Source: an uncultured Acetobacteraceae bacterium
Lineage (GTDB): Bacteria; Pseudomonadota; Alphaproteobacteria; Acetobacterales; Acetobacteraceae
Assembly (NCBI GenBank): GCA_903907955.1
Contig: CAIVPZ010000057.1
Location: 78,239 to 142,238 of the forward strand
DNA: 64,000 bases
Direction of reading: 5' to 3'
A model generated the notes under the pieces. It saw nothing but the letters and a program-made list of their open reading frames with translations, was not told the origin of the DNA and did no database searches. Positions 54,253 through 63,092 of the stretch are shown in pieces. The stretch's first letter is position 1. Each line of letters opens with the position of its first letter. The position numbers were made by a program, and so were the translations under genes.

Positions 54253-54283
54253 GCGTGACCAGCCGGCAATGGCTGGCTCACGC
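54253..54283. terminator. Long hairpin after PfkB kinase gene
   Basis: GCGTGA-CCAGCC (54253-54264) pairs with GGCTGG (54271-54276), one bulged C, and TCACGC (54278-54283) around GGCAAT. Stem of 12 bp. It lies 55 bases after the kinase stop and 119 before a small secreted-protein gene. No T-run follows, so it may be a Rho-linked stop or a leader structure. Confidence 0.45.
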
Positions 54284-54401
54284 ATGCTTGCATGGGCGCA
54301 GAAGAACGCCTGCCCATATCCGCTGCACTGTTCGCGTGTCAGCCGGGCCGCTCGGTTGAACTTGCAGGCGCAACGGCTGACCTTGCAAGGGAGAACGCCA
54401 G

Positions 54402-54689
54402 ATGCACGGGAAACTTCTTGCCTCGGCCGCTTTGCTTGGCCTGACGGCCGGCGGCGCCTTCGCGCAGGCACCACCGCCGGCTGGCCTCGCCCAGGAGGCG
54501 ATGGAACGCGCCGAAACCCGGCTGCTCACGCGCGCAACCACCCCGGACGCGATCGACCAGCCGGACAACAGCCCCCCTGTCGCAGGCATCTTCGAGGCCC
54601 GCCAGGCGCTCGGCTACGGCAACATCCCGAAGGCGGAGCAACAGGTGACGCAGGTGCTTGTGATGGGTGGGCCGGGTGGCGGGTTGTAG
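54402..54689 (+). CDS. Small secreted protein of unknown function
   Basis: 95 residues, with AAGGGAGA about nine bases before ATG 54402. Residues 1-22 are a signal peptide ([20 protein letters not shown]). The mature part is short and acidic-to-neutral: [19 protein letters not shown], a disordered Pro/Asp stretch, then a helix and a glycine-rich end (MGGPGGGL). No cysteine. It stands alone between the PfkB gene and typA. It might be a small periplasmic or surface protein; no family is recognised. Confidence 0.6.
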   Translation: MHGKLLASAALLGLTAGGAFAQAPPPAGLAQEAMERAETRLLTRATTPDAIDQPDNSPPVAGIFEARQALGYGNIPKAEQQVTQVLVMGGPGGGL

Positions 54690-54903
54690 CGCCGGGCGTT
54701 CGCTAATCCGGTTTGGCGTGACATTCCGGCCACAGGCGGCGCCGGCCCGATCAGAAAGGTCGAAATTCCGGCGCGGATAGCCTATATGTGGTCCGCATGA
54801 TGACGGGCCGCTCACGGGATACCCCGGGGGCGGCCCTTGACTCGTCACCGACACTGGCTTTTCGGCAAGCTGGCTCCTCGACACACTGGCCCCAAGGCGC
54901 CCC

Positions 54904-56736
54904 ATGGACATCCGCAACATCGCGATCATCGCCCATGTCGACCACGGCAAAACCACCCTGGTGGACCAGCTGTTGCGGCAATCCGGCACCTTCCGCGACC
55001 ACCAGGTGGTGGCCGAGCGCGCGCTCGACCGCAACGACCTCGAACGTGAGCGTGGCATCACCATCCTGGCCAAATGCACCAGCGTGGTCTGGCACGAAAC
55101 CCGCATCAACATCGTCGACACCCCCGGCCACGCCGATTTCGGCGGCGAGGTGGAGCGCATCCTCGGCATGGTGGACGGCGCCATCGTGCTGGTGGACGCC
55201 GCCGAGGGCGTGCTGCCGCAGACCAAGTTCGTCGTCGGCAAGGCGCTCGCCCGCGGCCTGAAGCCCATCGTGGTGGTGAACAAGATCGACCGCCAGGACG
55301 GCCGCCCGCACGAGGTGCACGAGGAAATCTTTGATCTCTTCGCCGCTCTGGGGGCGTCCGACGAACAGCTCGATTTCCCGATGCTGTACGCCTCCGGCCG
55401 GCAGGGCTGGGCGGTGGTGCACCTGGACGACGCGCGCACCGACCTCGCCCCGCTGTTCGACCTGGTGCTGCGCCACGTGCACGCCCCGGTGCTGGACCGC
55501 GACGCCCCGTTCGGCATGACCGCGTCCATCCTCGACTACGACAACTATCTCGGCCGGGTGCTGACCGGGCGGGTCGAGCAGGGCCGCGCCAGGCTGAACA
55601 TGCCGGTGCGGGTGCTCCGCTCCGACGGCACCGTGGTGGAAACCGGCCGGCTGACCCGGCTGATGTCGTTCCGCGGGCTCGACCGGGTGACCGTCGAGGA
55701 AGCGGTGGCCGGCGACATCATCGCCGTCGCCGGGCTGACCGACGCCACCGTGCCGGACACCATCGGCGCCCCCGATCTCGCCGGCCCGCTGCACGCCATT
55801 CCGGTTGATCCGCCGACCCTGGCCATGACCTTCCGCATCAATGACGGCCCGCTGGGCGGACGCGAAGGCAAGAAGGTCACCTCGCGGCAGATCCGCGACC
55901 GGCTGCTGCGCGAATCGGAAGGCAACGTCGCCATCCGCATCACCGAAAGCAACGAGAGCGAGGCCTTCGAGGTCGCCGGCCGCGGCGAACTCCAGCTTGG
56001 CGTGCTGATAGAGCAGATGCGCCGCGAGGGCTTCGAACTCACCATCGGCCGCCCCCGCGTGCTGACCCAGCAGAACCCCGAAACCGGCGAACGCGAGGAG
56101 CCGATGGAGGACGTGCTGGCCGATGTCGATGAGCCCTATACCGGCATCGTCATCGAGAAACTGAGCCAACGGAAGGCCGAGTTGCAGGACATGCGCCCCT
56201 CCGGCGGCGGCAAGGTGCGGCTGACGTTCCGCATGCCCAGCCGCGGCCTGATCGGCTACCACGGCGAATTCCTCACCGACACCCGCGGCACCGGCGTCAT
56301 GAACCGGATGTTCGCCGGTTACGGCCCCTGGACGGGCGTGATCGAGGGCCGCCGCAACGGCAGCCTGATCAGCACCGAGAACGGCGAAGCCGTGCAGTAT
56401 GCTCTGTTCTCCATCCAGGACCGCGGCGCCCTGTTCGTCAATCCGGGCGAGAAGGTCTATGTCGGCATGATCCTGGGCGAGCATTCCCGGGACAACGATC
56501 TGGACGTGAACCCGGTCAGGGAAAAGAAGCTCACCAACATCCGCGCCGCGGGCAAGGACGAGGCGCTGCTGCTGGTGCCGCCGCGCCGCATGTCGCTGGA
56601 GCAGGCGATCGCCTACATCGAGGACGACGAGCTGGTGGAAGTGACGCCGGCTGCCGTGCGGCTGCGCAAGCGCTACCTGGACCCGCATGAGCGCAAGCGG
56701 TTCGAGCGGCGGGTTGAGGCTGAGGCGGCGGCTTAA
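54904..56736 (+). CDS. typA: Ribosome-associated translational GTPase TypA/BipA
   Basis: 610 residues, normal length. An EF-G-like GTPase that binds the ribosome under stress and low temperature and helps 50S assembly. G1 [10 protein letters not shown] near residue 12, G2 in ERGIT, G3 [14 protein letters not shown], and G4 NKIDRQD are all intact. The C-terminal TypA-specific region ([20 protein letters not shown] and the basic tail) is present. A double-hairpin repeat follows its stop. Confidence 0.97.
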   Translation: MDIRNIAIIAHVDHGKTTLVDQLLRQSGTFRDHQVVAERALDRNDLERERGITILAKCTSVVWHETRINIVDTPGHADFGGEVERILGMVDGAIVLVDAAEGVLPQTKFVVGKALARGLKPIVVVNKIDRQDGRPHEVHEEIFDLFAALGASDEQLDFPMLYASGRQGWAVVHLDDARTDLAPLFDLVLRHVHAPVLDRDAPFGMTASILDYDNYLGRVLTGRVEQGRARLNMPVRVLRSDGTVVETGRLTRLMSFRGLDRVTVEEAVAGDIIAVAGLTDATVPDTIGAPDLAGPLHAIPVDPPTLAMTFRINDGPLGGREGKKVTSRQIRDRLLRESEGNVAIRITESNESEAFEVAGRGELQLGVLIEQMRREGFELTIGRPRVLTQQNPETGEREEPMEDVLADVDEPYTGIVIEKLSQRKAELQDMRPSGGGKVRLTFRMPSRGLIGYHGEFLTDTRGTGVMNRMFAGYGPWTGVIEGRRNGSLISTENGEAVQYALFSIQDRGALFVNPGEKVYVGMILGEHSRDNDLDVNPVREKKLTNIRAAGKDEALLLVPPRRMSLEQAIAYIEDDELVEVTPAAVRLRKRYLDPHERKRFERRVEAEAAA

Positions 56737-56747
56737 TAATTAAGGGA

Positions 56748-56803
56748 AGCAGGGCCAGGGCGCTGCCCTGGACCCGCAAGGGGGCGGTGGCCCCCTTGAC
56801 CCC
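56748..56803 (+). repeat. Double-hairpin dispersed repeat, copy 3 of 3
   Basis: Copy of the element at 9894-9949 in the same orientation, with the second hairpin (CAAGGGGGC/GCCCCCTTG) changed in a compensating way: both arms vary but pairing is kept. It lies between the convergent 3' ends of typA and hpnN. Confidence 0.85.
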
Positions 56804-56808
56804 TTTCC

Positions 56809-59406
56809 TCAGCGCGGGCGCAGACAGGCCAGCAGCGCGGGGATGAATACCAGGCTCGCCACCAGGGTGCACAGCAGGCTGGTCATCAGCAGCATGCCCA
56901 TGCTGGCGGTGCCCGGATGCGCCGACAGCGCCAGCGAGCCGAACGCCGTACCGGTGGTCAGCGCCGAGAACAGGATGGCCCGCGCCGTCGGGGAGCCCAG
57001 CACCGCAACCTGCCCGGCCCGCCAGTTCATCACGAAATAGATGTTGAACGAGACCCCCACGCCAAGCAGCAGCGGCAGGGCGATGATGTTGGCGTAGTTC
57101 AGCGGCAGCGGCAGCAGCATCATGGCGATCGCCGTCAGCAGCGCCGACAGCAGCAGCGGCGCCAGCACCAGCGCGGCATCGAGCGCCCGCCGCAGCGACA
57201 CCGCCAGCAGCACCGCGATGGCGCCCAGCGCACCGAGCGCCGCCGCACGGAAGGCGCCGACGATGGTGGCGCTGGTGGCCTGGATGGTCACCGCCGAGCC
57301 GCCGGCCTGCGGCGCCACCGCGGTCACCTCGGCGACGAAGGCGGCCAGCCCGGCGCTGTTGCGCGCCGCATTGCGCGGCAGCACCTGCACCCGCGCGCGC
57401 CCGTCCGGCAGCAGCCAGTCGCGCGCCAGCTCCGGCGGGATGGCGGCGAGCGTCACCGGCTCGGCCAACAGCGCGGTGCGCAACTGGTCAAGCTGCATCG
57501 GCAGGAACCGGGTCAAGGCGCTGTCAATCGCCAGCAGCGTCGCATCGGAGGCGCCGGCAAGCGCGCGCAGGTCGGCAGCAATCCCTGCCAGGGTCCGGTC
57601 GGCCGGGCGTTTCGGCAGCACCCGCGCGATATCGTCCGAGGCCGCGGCCGCACTCGCGCGGATCTGCGCCGCCGATGGTGGCGCGGCGACCGCGCGCGGC
57701 GTCAGGCCGATCTGCAGGATGTTGGCCGCATCGGCGATCAGGGCGAGCTTCTGCGGCTGGTCGGCCGGGACGAAGCTGTTGATCGACAGCACCGTCTCCA
57801 CCAGCGGCAGCGGGTGCAGCCTGTCCGCCACCGCCTCCGCCTCGGCCGGGTTGGCCGCCAGGATGGTGATGGTGAACGGGTTGGTGAGCGGCGAGTCCAT
57901 CAGGTCGTAGAGCGTCCGCATCGCCTCGGTGGCCGGGTTCTTGGTGTGCAGCGGGTCGGAATCGAACACCAGATGCGGCACCTGAACGGCGCCGACCCCG
58001 CCCAGCGCGACGAACACCGCCAGCACGGCATGGCGCCGCCGGCGGATCACCGAGTCGAGCCAGCCCCCCAGGCGATACCCCACCTCCGCCGGCTCGCCGC
58101 GCGGCCGCATCAGCGAAATCGCGGCCGGCAGAAAAACGACCGTGCAGGCAAAGGCGATCAGCATGCCGGTGCCGGCGATCAGCCCGAGTTCCGCCACCCC
58201 GCGGAAGTCGGTGGGCAGGAAGGCGAGGAACCCGGCGGACGTCGCGACGGCGGCGACCAGAATCTGCGCGCCGACGGCACGCCCGGTCTCCTCCATGGCC
58301 AGCACCGGGTCGCCGTGGCGGTGGCGCATGTCGCGGTAGCGCACGGAAAACTGGATGGCGAAATCCACCGCGATGCCAATGAACAGAATGCCGAAACCGA
58401 CCGACACCACATTGAGCGTGCCGACCGCCGCGGCGGCGAACAGCAGGGTCAGCGTCAGCCCAAGCGCGAGGGTTCCCAGGATCGGCACGATCAGCCGCCA
58501 CGACCGCACGGCGAGGAACAGCCACAGGGTGATCAGCGTGATGCTGATCACCATGCCCTGCACGGCGCCGCGGGCAACGGTGCCGAACTCCTCATCCGAC
58601 AACGCCACCTGGCCGGTGATGCGCACCCGCGCCGATCCGGCGCGGACGAATTCCAGTTGCGCGGCGGCTTCGCGCAGTGCCCTGGTGGCGGCCCCGCCGG
58701 ATTCCAGCTCGCCGCGCGCCAGCACCGGCTGCGCCAGCACGAACCGGTAGCGCCCGCCCATGTCGGCGAGGTCGCCGCCGAGCAGGCGCATCCAGGAAAG
58801 TGGCTCCCTGTGGCCGGCGATCACGTCGGCCATGGTGCGGTGCACGCCCTCCAGTGCCGACTGGTAGGGGTCGAGGTTCATCCCGCCCTGCTCCACCCCG
58901 ATCGCCAGCAAGGAGAAGGCGCCGAACAGCCCGCGGGCGCTGGGATCGGCGGCCAGCCGGCCCAGGAACGGTTGGGCATCGACCGTGCGGTCGAGCAGGT
59001 CGGTGAGCCGGTCAGGCGCCAGGAACAGCAGGCCCTCGCGGTGCAGCCAGGGCAGCGCATCCGGCCGGCGGACGGTGCGGAAATGCGCGGTATCGACCGC
59101 CAGGGCGCTGGCCAGCGCGGCGGCGGTTGCGTCCGCTTCCTCCGGCACCTCGGCATCGATCACCGCCACCAGCAGGTCCTGGAATTGCGGGAAGGCGCGT
59201 TCGAGCATCACCGCGCGCTGGCGGTAGGGCAGTTCGGGCGAAAACAGCAACGCGATATCGGTGGTGATGCCCAGATGGCCGGCGGCGAACCAGATCGAGA
59301 ACAGCGCGGCCAGCAGGCCGGCGGCAACCACCGGGCCGGCCCGTCGCTGCGCGAACGCAACCAACTGCCCGATCGCCCGGCTCGCCGACATCCGTCCCAT
59401 CGCCAT
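56809..59406 (-). CDS. hpnN: Hopanoid transporter of the RND/MMPL family
   Basis: 865 residues. The RND/MMPL layout is clear: one N-terminal membrane helix, a periplasmic loop (residues about 50-270), five more helices, a second loop (about 500-710) and a last block of helices. HpnN moves hopanoids from the inner to the outer membrane. It lies 52 bases after hpnM on the same strand, the order seen in hopanoid clusters. ATG 59406 is used, with other Mets at 59400 and 59391. The squalene-hopene cyclase is not in the window. Confidence 0.88.
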   Translation of the reverse strand: MAMGRMSASRAIGQLVAFAQRRAGPVVAAGLLAALFSIWFAAGHLGITTDIALLFSPELPYRQRAVMLERAFPQFQDLLVAVIDAEVPEEADATAAALASALAVDTAHFRTVRRPDALPWLHREGLLFLAPDRLTDLLDRTVDAQPFLGRLAADPSARGLFGAFSLLAIGVEQGGMNLDPYQSALEGVHRTMADVIAGHREPLSWMRLLGGDLADMGGRYRFVLAQPVLARGELESGGAATRALREAAAQLEFVRAGSARVRITGQVALSDEEFGTVARGAVQGMVISITLITLWLFLAVRSWRLIVPILGTLALGLTLTLLFAAAAVGTLNVVSVGFGILFIGIAVDFAIQFSVRYRDMRHRHGDPVLAMEETGRAVGAQILVAAVATSAGFLAFLPTDFRGVAELGLIAGTGMLIAFACTVVFLPAAISLMRPRGEPAEVGYRLGGWLDSVIRRRRHAVLAVFVALGGVGAVQVPHLVFDSDPLHTKNPATEAMRTLYDLMDSPLTNPFTITILAANPAEAEAVADRLHPLPLVETVLSINSFVPADQPQKLALIADAANILQIGLTPRAVAAPPSAAQIRASAAAASDDIARVLPKRPADRTLAGIAADLRALAGASDATLLAIDSALTRFLPMQLDQLRTALLAEPVTLAAIPPELARDWLLPDGRARVQVLPRNAARNSAGLAAFVAEVTAVAPQAGGSAVTIQATSATIVGAFRAAALGALGAIAVLLAVSLRRALDAALVLAPLLLSALLTAIAMMLLPLPLNYANIIALPLLLGVGVSFNIYFVMNWRAGQVAVLGSPTARAILFSALTTGTAFGSLALSAHPGTASMGMLLMTSLLCTLVASLVFIPALLACLRPR

Positions 59407-59458
59407 CCTGCCCGCGGGCCGCGCCGTCAGCTGCCGTCGCCGGACGGCGTTCCGCGCA

Positions 59459-60073
59459 TCATCGCGCGTTGGCCTCCAGATCGGCGGTTTTCTGCCGAAG
59501 GCTGGCCAGCAGTGCCGCGCCGCCGCCGGCCATCAGCCCCCGGAAGTCGGACCGCTGCACCGCCAGCCGGCTGATCGAACCATCGAACAGCACATCAACG
59601 ATCCGCCACGCCCCCCGCACCGGCCGCATCGCGTAGTCGAGTTCCCGCGGGGCGCCGCTGGCGGAGATGATGCGGCTCTGCACGACCTCGTCCCTGCCGA
59701 CGGTCCGCGATGTCGGCATCACCTCGAAGCGCTGGCCGTTGAAATTGTCGAAATTGGCGACGTAGGTGGAAACGGTGTAGCGCCGGTAGGCCTCCAGCAG
59801 CGCCGCCTGCTCGTCGGCCGGCAATGCCGCCCAGTGCTGGCCGACCGAGACCTGAAGGATGCCGGGCAGGTCGAACACCGCATCGACCACCGGTGCAATG
59901 GCGTCGTAGCGCTGGGCGAACGGCGTGGACCGGCCCTGCTTCATGATGCCGAGCAACGCGGCATAGAGCCGCTCCACCGGCGCCGTCGCCTCGGAGGCAA
60001 CGGCGCGCCCGGGCAACGAAACGACGACGCCCAGGCAGGCGAGGCCCAGCACGATGGCGCGACGGTCGATCAT
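59459..60073 (-). CDS. hpnM: Hopanoid-associated MlaC/Ttg2D-like protein
   Basis: 204 residues from ATG 60073. A signal peptide (AIVLGLACLGVVVSLPGRAVA) precedes an MlaC-type lipid-binding domain: residues 30-200, with YDAIAPVVDAVFDLPGIL, RYTVSTYVANFDNFNGQRFEV and an Arg/Asp-rich DYAMRPVRGAWRIVDVLFDG. This is the periplasmic lipid carrier family; HpnM is named from hopanoid clusters. It sits immediately upstream of hpnN, as expected. It is divergent from the sulfotransferase gene. Confidence 0.85.
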   Translation of the reverse strand: MIDRRAIVLGLACLGVVVSLPGRAVASEATAPVERLYAALLGIMKQGRSTPFAQRYDAIAPVVDAVFDLPGILQVSVGQHWAALPADEQAALLEAYRRYTVSTYVANFDNFNGQRFEVMPTSRTVGRDEVVQSRIISASGAPRELDYAMRPVRGAWRIVDVLFDGSISRLAVQRSDFRGLMAGGGAALLASLRQKTADLEANAR

Positions 60074-60111
60074 TCGAATGCCGCCCCGGCTACAGTTGCA
60101 TGGCGCGCGCA

Positions 60112-60140
60112 TTGACATCATTTCAATCATACGGTTAGCT
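60112..60140 (+). promoter_or_regulatory. Candidate sigma-70-like promoter
   Basis: TTGACA at 60112-60117 matches the -35 consensus. Seventeen bases later TTAGCT (60135-60140) is a weak -10. It faces the sulfotransferase gene in an AT-richer stretch of the divergent region between hpnM and that gene. Confidence 0.3.
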
Positions 60141-60251
60141 TGCATCCGGATCGTTTTTGCAATCCGTTCCCACGGCCACAGGCAAATAAAGCATTTGATC
60201 CTGTCGTTGACCAGGGGCCTGAATGCGATCGGGACAGGGCCAACCCGCCGC

Positions 60252-60392
60252 ATGGCCGCCGGAATGGATGCAATGCAGGTTGGCCACCAGACCACCGATA
60301 TCCCCCCCGAATGCGGATGCTGCGGGGGACGTCCGGAGGCGGGCGTGTCGTTGACCATGCCGCGGTGCGGGGTCGGCGGATTGCTGCGATGA
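60252..60392 (+). CDS. Possible small Cys-containing ORF coupled to sulfotransferase
   Basis: 46 residues from ATG 60252: a helix-like start, ECGCCGGRP in the middle and PRCGVGGLLR at the end. Its TGA overlaps the ATG of the sulfotransferase gene (ATGA). No strong ribosome site is present, and it could be chance in GC-rich DNA. If real it may be a leader peptide. The region otherwise has no gene. Confidence 0.25.
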   Translation: MAAGMDAMQVGHQTTDIPPECGCCGGRPEAGVSLTMPRCGVGGLLR

Positions 60393-61630
60393 CGGTGCAA
60401 CGCGTCGTGCTGGGGGTCGCAGATGCCGTCTGCGGCGCCTTCGGTCTGCTGACGCGGCCGATCCCGGCCGCCGGCTTGATCACGCGGGCACAGCGCGCCA
60501 CCGGATTGTCGGCATTCGGTGATGTCGGCTTCAACGAGCCGCTGCAACGCCTGCTGGACAGTTGCGTCGCCGAGTCGGACCTCACCCTGGTCGGACGCAT
60601 CGCCACGCGGTGGGACGCGGTGCGCCTGCTGTCCAACCTGCTGCGGATGCAGCAGGCGGAAGCGGCGGCCCCGGCGATCGCCGCGGCGCCGGTCGTGGCG
60701 CCGGTCTTCATCACCGGCCTGCCGCGCTCGGGCACCACGTTTCTCCATTCGCTGCTGATGCAGGACCCCACCAGCATGGTCCCGCGCGTGTGGCAGACGA
60801 TCTATCCCTATCCCGAGCACGGCGCACGGAATGGCGCGCCCGATCGCCGGATCGCGATGGTGGACCGGCAGTTGCGGGCGTTCGGGCGGCTGGCGCCGGA
60901 GTTCCACGGCCTGCACCCGCTGACCGCGACCTCGCCTCAGGAATGCTCGGAAATCACCGCCCACGTGTTCGCCAGCCTGCGCTTCGACAGCACGTATCAT
61001 GTGCCCTCCTATCGCGCATGGCTGGACCGCACCGGCCATCTGGAAGCCTACCGGTTCCACCGGCGGTTTCTGCAGCACCTGCAGCGGCAGCACCTGCAGC
61101 AGCAGGGCGGAGCGGGCCAGCGCTGGGTGCTGAAATGCCCCGACCATGTGTTCGCGCTGGATGCGATCAGAACCGTTTATCCCGATGCGCGCATCGTGTT
61201 CGTGCACCGCGACCCGCTGAAGGTGCTGCCCTCGGTGGCGCGGCTGACCGAAGTGGTGCGGCGCCCGTTCGTGCGGCATATCGACCGGGCACAACTCGGC
61301 CGGCAGGAAGGCGTGCGCTGGCTGGAAGGGGCCGAGGCGATGATCGCCGCCGATTCCCGGTGGCCGTTCGCCGCGCCGGTCTGCCACATCCACTACCTGG
61401 ACCTCGTGCACGATCCGCTCGGCACGGTGGAGCGGCTGTACGGGCATTTCGGATTGCGCCTGGCCCCGGCGGCCGCCGATCGCATTCGCCTCCAGGTGCA
61501 GCACAAGCCGAATGGTGGCTATGGGGCGCACCATTACCGGTTCGAGGACCATGGGCTGAACCCAGCGGAACTGCGCCAACGCTTTGCCCGCTACATGCAG
61601 CATTTCGGGATCACGAGCGAGGCGGACTGA
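60389..61630 (+). CDS. Sulfotransferase family protein
   Basis: 413 residues from ATG 60389. The PAPS-binding 5'-phosphosulfate loop is TGLPRSGTTFLHSLL at about residue 110, and later VFVHRDPLKVLPSVARL carries the 3'-phosphate-binding Arg/Ser. Members transfer sulfate to lipids, sugars or proteins; the substrate is unknown. It lies between hpnM (divergent) and hpnL (convergent, overlapping by 20 bases), so a hopanoid- or membrane-lipid-related role is worth testing but is not shown. Confidence 0.8.
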   Translation: MTVQRVVLGVADAVCGAFGLLTRPIPAAGLITRAQRATGLSAFGDVGFNEPLQRLLDSCVAESDLTLVGRIATRWDAVRLLSNLLRMQQAEAAAPAIAAAPVVAPVFITGLPRSGTTFLHSLLMQDPTSMVPRVWQTIYPYPEHGARNGAPDRRIAMVDRQLRAFGRLAPEFHGLHPLTATSPQECSEITAHVFASLRFDSTYHVPSYRAWLDRTGHLEAYRFHRRFLQHLQRQHLQQQGGAGQRWVLKCPDHVFALDAIRTVYPDARIVFVHRDPLKVLPSVARLTEVVRRPFVRHIDRAQLGRQEGVRWLEGAEAMIAADSRWPFAAPVCHIHYLDLVHDPLGTVERLYGHFGLRLAPAAADRIRLQVQHKPNGGYGAHHYRFEDHGLNPAELRQRFARYMQHFGITSEAD

Positions 61631-62750
61631 ACCCGGGCGGTCCGGCTTCTCCTGCCGTCTCGCCGCTGTTGGCGGCAACCGGCACCGGCACGCCCCAGGT
61701 CGCCTCGGAGCGTTGCCAGGCCAGCAGCCCGGCCATGCTGGTCAGCACCTCCCGGGTTCGCCGCACCAGGGCGACGGTCAGGGCCGGGGCCGGCGGGACG
61801 CCGACCAGCGCGGCGGCGCCAACCAGCGCGGCTTCCTGCACGCCGATCGCCCCGGGCAGCATGAACCCGGCGTTGCGCAGCGCCTGCGCCATGCTCTCGA
61901 TGATCAAACCGTCGGCGAGGCGCAGCGGTTGGCCGAGCAGGCCGAGCACGCCGACGATCTCGACCGCGCCCAGGGCCCAGGCTGCGCTGTGCCAGCACAG
62001 CCCGGCCGCCAGGGCGCGCGGTTGCGCATGCAGGCGAAGCAGGGCCTGGATGAGCGGATCGAGGCGATGCAACTGCAAAGCCGGCCAGCGCCACATGAGC
62101 GGCGCAAGCCGCGTCCCGACCCAGCGCTGCCGGGGCAGCAGTTGCACAGCGATCAGCACGAGCGCACAGCCGGCCACCACGCCGACGCCGATGGCGGCAA
62201 CACCGGCAATACCGCCCGCCCCGCCTTTGCCCAACAGCAGCGCCAGCCCGGCCAGCGTAAAGCAAACCTGGGCCACCATTTCCAACGTCAGATCGACGGT
62301 CGCGGTCGCGCCGGCGATCCCGCCCGGAACACCGAACCGGGTCAACAGGCGCGCCGCGGCAACCTGGCCGACCAGGCCGCCGACCGGCAGCAGCGTGCCG
62401 GCCGATTCACGGTACCAGCGCAGCAGACTCATCGTGCCGACGGAAGGACGCCGGCTGGCCGGCACCAGCGCCTGCCAAGCCAACGCGGTCATCACGATCT
62501 GCGGCAGATGGACCGCCGCCGAGATGGCGATGCCCGCCGGCAAGGTCCGCAGCACCGCCCCGGTGGCGGCGATGTCGGTGCCATTGAGCAGCACGGCCGC
62601 GGCAAGCACCAGGGCACCGATCAGCGTGCCATTGCGCAGCGCGCGTGGCCACCAGCCTCCGGCCGCCATCGCCTCCCCGCCCGCGCGGGTGATCACATCG
62701 GCCTCGGCGGCAACGCCGTCAGTCGCGGGAAGCACGCGATTGGCCTCCAT
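61611..62750 (-). CDS. hpnL: Hopanoid-associated flippase-like membrane protein
   Basis: 379 residues from ATG 62750, which has GGAGGGA upstream; ATG 62768 is possible but poorly backed. It has about eight hydrophobic segments and belongs to the lysylphosphatidylglycerol synthase TM/flippase-like superfamily; the segments MLPGAIGVQEAALVGAAALV and LLPVGGLVGQVAAARLL fit the HpnL branch. Its role in hopanoid biology is unknown. Its 3' end overlaps that of the convergent sulfotransferase by 20 bases. Confidence 0.8.
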   Translation of the reverse strand: MEANRVLPATDGVAAEADVITRAGGEAMAAGGWWPRALRNGTLIGALVLAAAVLLNGTDIAATGAVLRTLPAGIAISAAVHLPQIVMTALAWQALVPASRRPSVGTMSLLRWYRESAGTLLPVGGLVGQVAAARLLTRFGVPGGIAGATATVDLTLEMVAQVCFTLAGLALLLGKGGAGGIAGVAAIGVGVVAGCALVLIAVQLLPRQRWVGTRLAPLMWRWPALQLHRLDPLIQALLRLHAQPRALAAGLCWHSAAWALGAVEIVGVLGLLGQPLRLADGLIIESMAQALRNAGFMLPGAIGVQEAALVGAAALVGVPPAPALTVALVRRTREVLTSMAGLLAWQRSEATWGVPVPVAANSGETAGEAGPPGFSPPRS

Positions 62751-63092
62751 CCCTGGTCCCTCCGGCACTGCCCGGCCCGGCGGTATCCGTCAGGATGAAC
62801 GAGTTTGGCAAGGTGGCGGCGTTTGACAAGGCAGCGTCATTGCGGCGGATGGCGATCCTGGCGAATTGACGACGGGAGGCGGCCTGGACCGCCCAAAACC
62901 ACCACCGCAATGTCCTTGCCACCGACGGATGATCTTCGCTCTGGCACCAGGACGACCGCACTGGTAGGTTTGCGGAACTCTTCCGCAGTCGGACGCGCGC
63001 GTGGCCTGAGAACGCAGCGTGCAACGATGGGCGGCCCGCTGCAAGATCGGGTTAATCGACACCGGGTGACTAAGTAATATTTGGAGACCCCG
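62751..63092. other. Divergent intergenic region with short perfect hairpin
   Basis: 342 bases without a convincing gene between hpnL and the MORN-repeat gene. TGCGGAA (62971-62977) and TTCCGCA (62981-62987) make a perfect 7-bp hairpin with a 3-base loop. At 62800-62830 GGCAAGG and GACAAGG repeat in tandem spacing. Otherwise nothing recognisable. Confidence 0.35.
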
